NCBI GenBank assembly: GCA_022579005.1
Contig: MU401564.1
Coordinates: 1 to 64,000, forward strand
Length of the DNA stretch: 64,000 nt
Direction: 5' to 3'
Source of the DNA: Poronia punctata
Taxonomy: Eukaryota; Ascomycota; Sordariomycetes; Xylariales; Xylariaceae
Below the pieces are notes generated by a model. It worked only from the letters and a program-made list of their open reading frames with translations. It searched no databases and was not told the origin of the DNA. Position numbers and translations under genes: made by a program. Shown here one piece after another: positions 60,158 to 64,000 of this stretch. Numbering within the stretch: the stretch's first letter is position 1; each line of letters opens with the position of its first letter.

Positions 60158-61339
60158 AGGTTGGGCAGCAATGCTTCCTTTCTCTTTTCTCTTTCCATGC
60201 CGGATTGCCGACCAACCCCTCCCTGTTCTATTCCTTATGTCTGCGAAAGCAGAGGAGAATACTCGGCTGTTCTCTCTTCTTCTCGAAAGCTTTCCGTAGT
60301 TGTTCCGTCACTCCTCTCTACCCCGCCCACGTCGGTTCAGTTTTGGCTTATGTAGTTGTGTAGGTTAGTGCCTTCTTAGTGGTGTGATGATGTTTCGACC
60401 TAGTGGAGATGTGGTGGTGGTGTAGATATGATATGTCGTAAGACGGCTGGAATTCGTGGTAGGTAGACATCGTTGTTCCCGGCCTTGGAAGCCTTTTGTC
60501 TCTGCCTTTTTTAGTACAGATGGGCAAACTACTCTTCGACATGGAGTGACGGTCAGATAGGCTTCCCAATAGGCTGAGGGGGCTTTTCGTATAGCTTTCG
60601 GTCTAGAATAACCCTATTGCCGTTGTAATCTGGGTATGCTCGAGACAACACACGTCTCTGCTTCCTAGACTAAGGGTAGGTTGATACCCCCATCTAGAGT
60701 TGCCCCCTGAGGTGGTATATCCTAAATTCGTTTCCGGGCCCATTAGTAGAAGATCTCATACTGGCGAGCTGTTAATATGCATATAGCTAATCAACTGCCA
60801 TATTTCACTTCATATCATTGTCAGTAATCGTAACCAAGGGATTGCATAAACGATGCAAGGGGGAGGCAAAGGTTCCTGTCAGACTATTGGAATCGCACAT
60901 CGGCTGCAAGTGCACTCGACAGGGAGCAAAGTTCAACTGGACCGCGACGCTGGTATATTATAGTGATTCCCTATACACCTCGTCTCGTCAACACAAGAGT
61001 GTGTCTCTGTGCGCAACGGACTGGGTAGCGACTGTCCTGTTCTTCATTATCGAACCTAGTCTGCTGTATGTCTGACAACTGGGCTGCCCTATACTTATCT
61101 CGAAGACATGGACGCGCGCATGAAGCATGGTCTCGCTCGATAAGCCGCCTGGTATTGTTCAGAACCATTTTGTATTTTTGGGAATCCACGAATATTTATT
61201 TCGTTTGCGAAAGTTGCATGCCAGAAACCTAGACCCTATGCTTTGCGTACCGCCTTGACACCTGGAGTGAAAGCAACTAATCCCCAAACCGACCAACCAT
61301 CATATCGTCACATCCCTCGCCCTTCTTTATTTTAAGAAA

Positions 61340-62393
61340 TTAAGACGAGGTGATGGCCTTTCTGATACGAGCACCTCGTTGTCTCGAGGAAAGGTGGGTT
61401 CCGTCACGGACAACAGCCTCAGACTTCTGTACAACCTCCTCACCCTCGGTCAGGATGAGCTCGATGTGGCAGGGGTTCGACATGTAAGGGTTGATCTGTA
61501 GAGAAAATGTTATTAGCATGTTGCCCCCTTCTTTACCTAGATTGAATAACGGCAGCCGAGATGACTGCCAAGCCAGGGTTACATACACGACCGTGGGCAC
61601 GGTATGTGCGTCTGCGCTGCTTGGGGGCCTGGTTGACCTGGATGTGCTTGACGATGAGGTTGCTGGTGTCGAGGCCCTTAGCGTCGGCGTTGGACTCGGC
61701 GTTCTTTAGGAGACCGAGCAGGAACTCGGCGGACTTGACGGGCCAGCGAGCGCGGGTGACACCGAACTGCTTTCCTGTTGATCCAGTTTTGTCAGCATGC
61801 CTCTTATTCCATACTTGAATGCCAGCGCTCAGAACCGATTTCCAGTTTCCAATGTTGGTGCGCACAACGCGTCAAGCCCGTCCCTTCTGTCTTGTCCCGG
61901 AACTACGCGCTCCCCCCCACGAAAATGCGTCCACCAACTTTCCACGATTGGCGCACTAGTCCGATGGGCTAGAACAAAATTCCGTACCTTGAGCAGTTCG
62001 GCCGATGCTGCCAGCATATCGTCGCATGGGGACGGCCTCGGTCTTCTCCTTGACGTTCTCGAGGAACTTGACGGCACGGGTCAACTTCCAGCCATTAATG
62101 GCCTGGGCGGTCTCCCGGGTGTTCTTGAAGGAAACTCGGAGGTAGGAACCGCGGGCGCGAGCCGACTTCGCGGACTCGATCTCGGTGGCAGCGTATCGAA
62201 CCTGAAAAACACGGAAAATTCGTCGTCAGCCCATCGTTTCAACGACCCCTCCCAGATATCCCAATTGTGTAGTTTTTACGGGGCATCCGAGAACACATAG
62301 AATTGTCGGAACATGACGGAAAATGGTGACTCAAGGATTTCGAATGCGATATGTACGGATTTTCGCGATCGAGGAGCAGTCTGAACGTACCAT
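61340..62393 (-). CDS. rpl17: 60S ribosomal protein L17 (uL22)
   Basis: Exons on the minus strand: 62393-62391 (the ATG alone), 62201-61988, 61774-61587 and 61495-61340, giving 186 aa, the usual eukaryotic length. L17/uL22 lines the peptide exit tunnel of the large subunit. The joined protein starts [20 protein letters not shown] and contains [67 protein letters not shown] and ends [13 protein letters not shown], matching the family throughout. The first intron begins immediately after the start codon (donor GTACGT), a common layout in ribosomal protein genes. Introns 1 and 2 (189 and 213 bp) are long, but I see no C/D-box snoRNA in them. The gene is divergent from fibrillarin, with 569 bp between the two starts. 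Confidence 0.97.
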
Positions 62394-62962
62394 CTTGGCT
62401 GCTGTGCTGTGTGTGGTTAGTTGAGACGGAGTCGGTGTCGATGGTGGTGGAAGTGTTTGGCGAGGTTCATAGATGTAAAATTGGTTTTGAGCAAAAATTG
62501 TGCCCTCACTAAGCCCTCGGTACGTACCTTATCTTCACCTACCGTCACAGATAAAGGGTCTTATTGGATCACTGGCCTCTGTAATGTGGGCCGACTACGC
62601 AGCCCCGCCAAAGTCAGTGCAGCATCTCCCCAGGCTTTCAGCAAAGCGGGCCTGGAAGGGGGTACCTAGATACATCAAGCTCCACCGGCAGATCCTCGGC
62701 GGTCGCCTCTGATACATTGGCAGGTACAAGGCCGAGAAAAGCTCGGATCACTTGGAGACTGAAACAGGTATTGTGGCTTACCTACTGAAGTTAGACTACG
62801 TCCCATGTCTAATCGATAGCTTGGTCCTTAGAAAATTTATTTCGACGAATAGCTTTAGCTGCAGCTTTGCATTTTCGTCGCAAGCTCTCTCGTATCGTGA
62901 CGACCGCCCATATCCCGGTGTACGAACTGTATCAATTACCCCACCAACAAACCAATTCGAAC
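62394..62962. promoter_or_regulatory. Bidirectional promoter between RPL17 and NOP1
   Basis: 569 bp lie between the start codons of two ribosome-biogenesis genes transcribed in opposite directions, so the promoters are adjacent or shared. I did not find a convincing TATA box or a named ribosomal-gene element in it. Confidence 0.6.
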
Positions 62963-64000
62963 ATGGCTTTCCAACGAGGAGGTGGTAGAGGTGCGCCGAG
63001 AGGCGGTGGTGGTCGCGGTGGTTTTGGCGGAGGCCGCGGAGGTGGAGGTCGCGGTGGATTTGGTGACCGTGGTGGCCGAGGAGGTATAACCGCTCTTTCC
63101 AAGAGATTTCGCACAATTTGCTCGACGGAACTGACGACCCATAGGTGGCCGCGGTGGATTTGGTGACCGTGGTGGCCGTGGCGGCGGTGGACGAGGCGCC
63201 CCTCGAGGTTAGCTAATCCCGATCTTTGATATGGCAAATTCGACCAATTCAACTAACAAACCGCGACTAGGCCGTGGTGGTCCCAGAGGTGGCGGTGGCC
63301 GTGGTGGTGGTGCCCCGAGAGGTGGTGCAGGAGCCAAGGTAGTCGTTGAACCGGTATGTATACGAGATCCGTTACAATTCGCGGCATGATCTTGAACTGA
63401 CAGTTTCGAAATAGCATCGCCAGTGAGTTGCCGGCCCGGCGCTAGTAACGCCTACCACATCGAAACTTGGATTGCTAACATTTATATCAAGCGGTGGCAT
63501 CTTCGTATCTCGCGGTAAGTGGACCAATGCAACCCAATGGGCATACGACGCGTCTTAGGATAGAGACCAACTACTAGCCCAAGCGCGCAACTTTCTTGCT
63601 AACTTTTTAACTTAACAGGCAAGGAAGATCGTACGTGAAACCCCGAGGCTCTTGTTATTCCTCGAGAAGGCTTGTGACGAACAGTCTCTTATCATGAGCT
63701 GATGTCGACTTGTCTATCGGCATGCTTAAGAGAATGTCCTAACACTATTATCTAGATCTCCTCACCCGCTCTATAGCCCCTGGTGTTGAAGTTGGTATGT
63801 GCAAATCACCCCCTTTCTTTTCTTTCTTCCCTGGTTGCTAACATTGTCATAGTAAGTTGAATACATGCTCTCGAAGCGAAGCTCTTCGCCGTCGACATGG
63901 AGAATATCCTCGAGACGAACCGAATGTTAACGTATCATGCAAAAAGTACGGCGAGAAGCGAATCTCTGTGGAGGAACAAACAAAGGATGCCGAGGGTGCT
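62963..64000 (+). CDS. nop1: Fibrillarin (NOP1), 5' part, truncated by the window end
   Basis: Fibrillarin is the nucleolar 2'-O-methyltransferase of C/D-box snoRNPs. Exons: 62963-63083, 63145-63207, 63271-63353, 63415-63422 (8 nt), 63492-63514, 63619-63630 (12 nt), 63756-63793 and 63947 to the window end; this gives the first 134 residues of an expected 310-320. Residues 1 to about 90 are the Gly/Arg-rich GAR domain. Then come AKVVVEPHRHGGIFVSRGKE, DHLLTRSIAPGVEV and YGEKRISVEE, with exactly the residue spacing of yeast and human fibrillarin. The methyltransferase core lies beyond the window. Small exons and many introns are visible directly. The intron before 63947 is best explained as a stwintron (listed separately). 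Confidence 0.93.
63794..63946 (+). other. Probable stwintron (nested introns) in fibrillarin
   Basis: The inner intron 63795-63852 (GTATGT donor, GCTAAC branch, CATAG acceptor) splits the donor of an outer intron: G at 63794 plus TAAGT at 63853 form GTAAGT once the inner intron is removed. The outer intron then ends at AAAAAG, 63946. The result joins GTT to TAC and gives PGVEV-YGEKRI, the conserved spacing. A single intron from 63795 would shift the frame and destroy YGEKRISVE. The one in-frame single-intron alternative uses the weak donor GTTGGT at 63791 and loses the conserved Val. Confidence 0.75.

Larger units (their letters stand above)
56944..61339. other. Microsatellite-rich intergenic spacer, 4.4 kb
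   Basis: Between the ends of the coiled-coil gene and RPL17 (convergent). It holds a pentanucleotide array (59711-59788), GGTA, GGAT and GGAA tetranucleotide runs (about 58007, 58890 and 59033), a GTGC run (about 60134-60157), an A/C-run pair and a TACGAGTA octamer (58784). Frames of up to 106 aa here are by-products of these repeats. No gene is recognised. Confidence 0.65.

Noticed and set aside
61775..62390. Intronic snoRNA in the long RPL17 introns
   Set aside because: I looked for an RTGATGA C box paired with a CTGA D box on the sense strand and found none; an H/ACA-type RNA cannot be judged by eye.
63795..63946. Single conventional intron 63795-63946 in fibrillarin
   Set aside because: It shifts the frame and destroys the conserved YGEKRISVE, so the nested model is preferred.
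1..64000. tRNA or rRNA genes, CRISPR array, transposon or secondary-metabolite cluster
   Set aside because: No B-box-like GGTTCGAnTCC in a cloverleaf context, no rRNA-like stretch, no spaced direct repeats, no transposase or reverse transcriptase, and no synthase-type gene was seen on either strand. A covariance-model scan would be needed to exclude small RNAs.

Overview
The window reads as a piece of nuclear genome from a filamentous ascomycete (Pezizomycotina, most likely Sordariomycetes; class level is inference, and I cannot name the species). Support: short introns of about 40-120 bp with GTAAGT-like donors, CTAAC/CTGAC branch sites and AG acceptors; intron-poor housekeeping genes; typical fungal protein families; and long AT-richer intergenic stretches full of microsatellites, G/C homopolymers and short recurrent motifs (TACGAGTA, TACCTACC, CCTAGGT).

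Layout. 1-10.9 kb is a gene desert that opens with a (CAA)n microsatellite. At 11-13.3 kb lies a two-exon C2H2 zinc-finger regulator (+). At 15.2-17.9 kb is a five-exon glycogenin (-), at 20.2-21.6 kb an intronless cation-diffusion-facilitator metal transporter (-), and at 23.0-24.8 kb an intronless class I alpha-mannosidase (GH47, -). The mannosidase is divergent from a four-exon HRD1 ERAD ubiquitin ligase (+, 26.3-28.9 kb). A 3.9-kb spacer follows, with an assembly gap (10 N) amid homopolymers. At 32.8-33.6 kb is a small acidic disordered protein (-) ending in an RVxF-type PP1-docking motif. A second gene desert covers 33.6-43.9 kb. Then come a 593-aa proline-rich disordered protein (+, 43.9-45.7 kb), a 501-aa single-pass membrane protein (+, 48.5-50.0 kb), a ten-exon DUF6590-type gene that I reassembled on the minus strand (50.8-52.8 kb), and a 623-aa intronless coiled-coil protein (+, 55.1-56.9 kb). 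After a microsatellite-rich spacer, the window ends with two divergent ribosome-biogenesis genes: RPL17 (uL22, -) and the 5' half of fibrillarin/NOP1 (+), cut off by the window end.

How the genes relate. Two divergent pairs make functional sense: GH47 mannosidase with HRD1 (glycoprotein processing and ER-associated degradation), and RPL17 with NOP1 (ribosomal protein and rRNA methyltransferase). The other genes show no obvious pathway link. I see no secondary-metabolite cluster, transposon, CRISPR array, tRNA or rRNA gene.

Most interesting points. (1) The fibrillarin gene appears to hold a stwintron, an intron nested inside the donor site of another intron; it is the model that restores the conserved fibrillarin spacing with consensus splice sites. 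(2) The octamer TACGAGTA (either strand) occurs 33 times by my eye count, 32 of them outside coding sequence, against about 2 expected by chance. (3) The reassembled DUF6590 gene and several lineage-type disordered proteins are undescribed to me.
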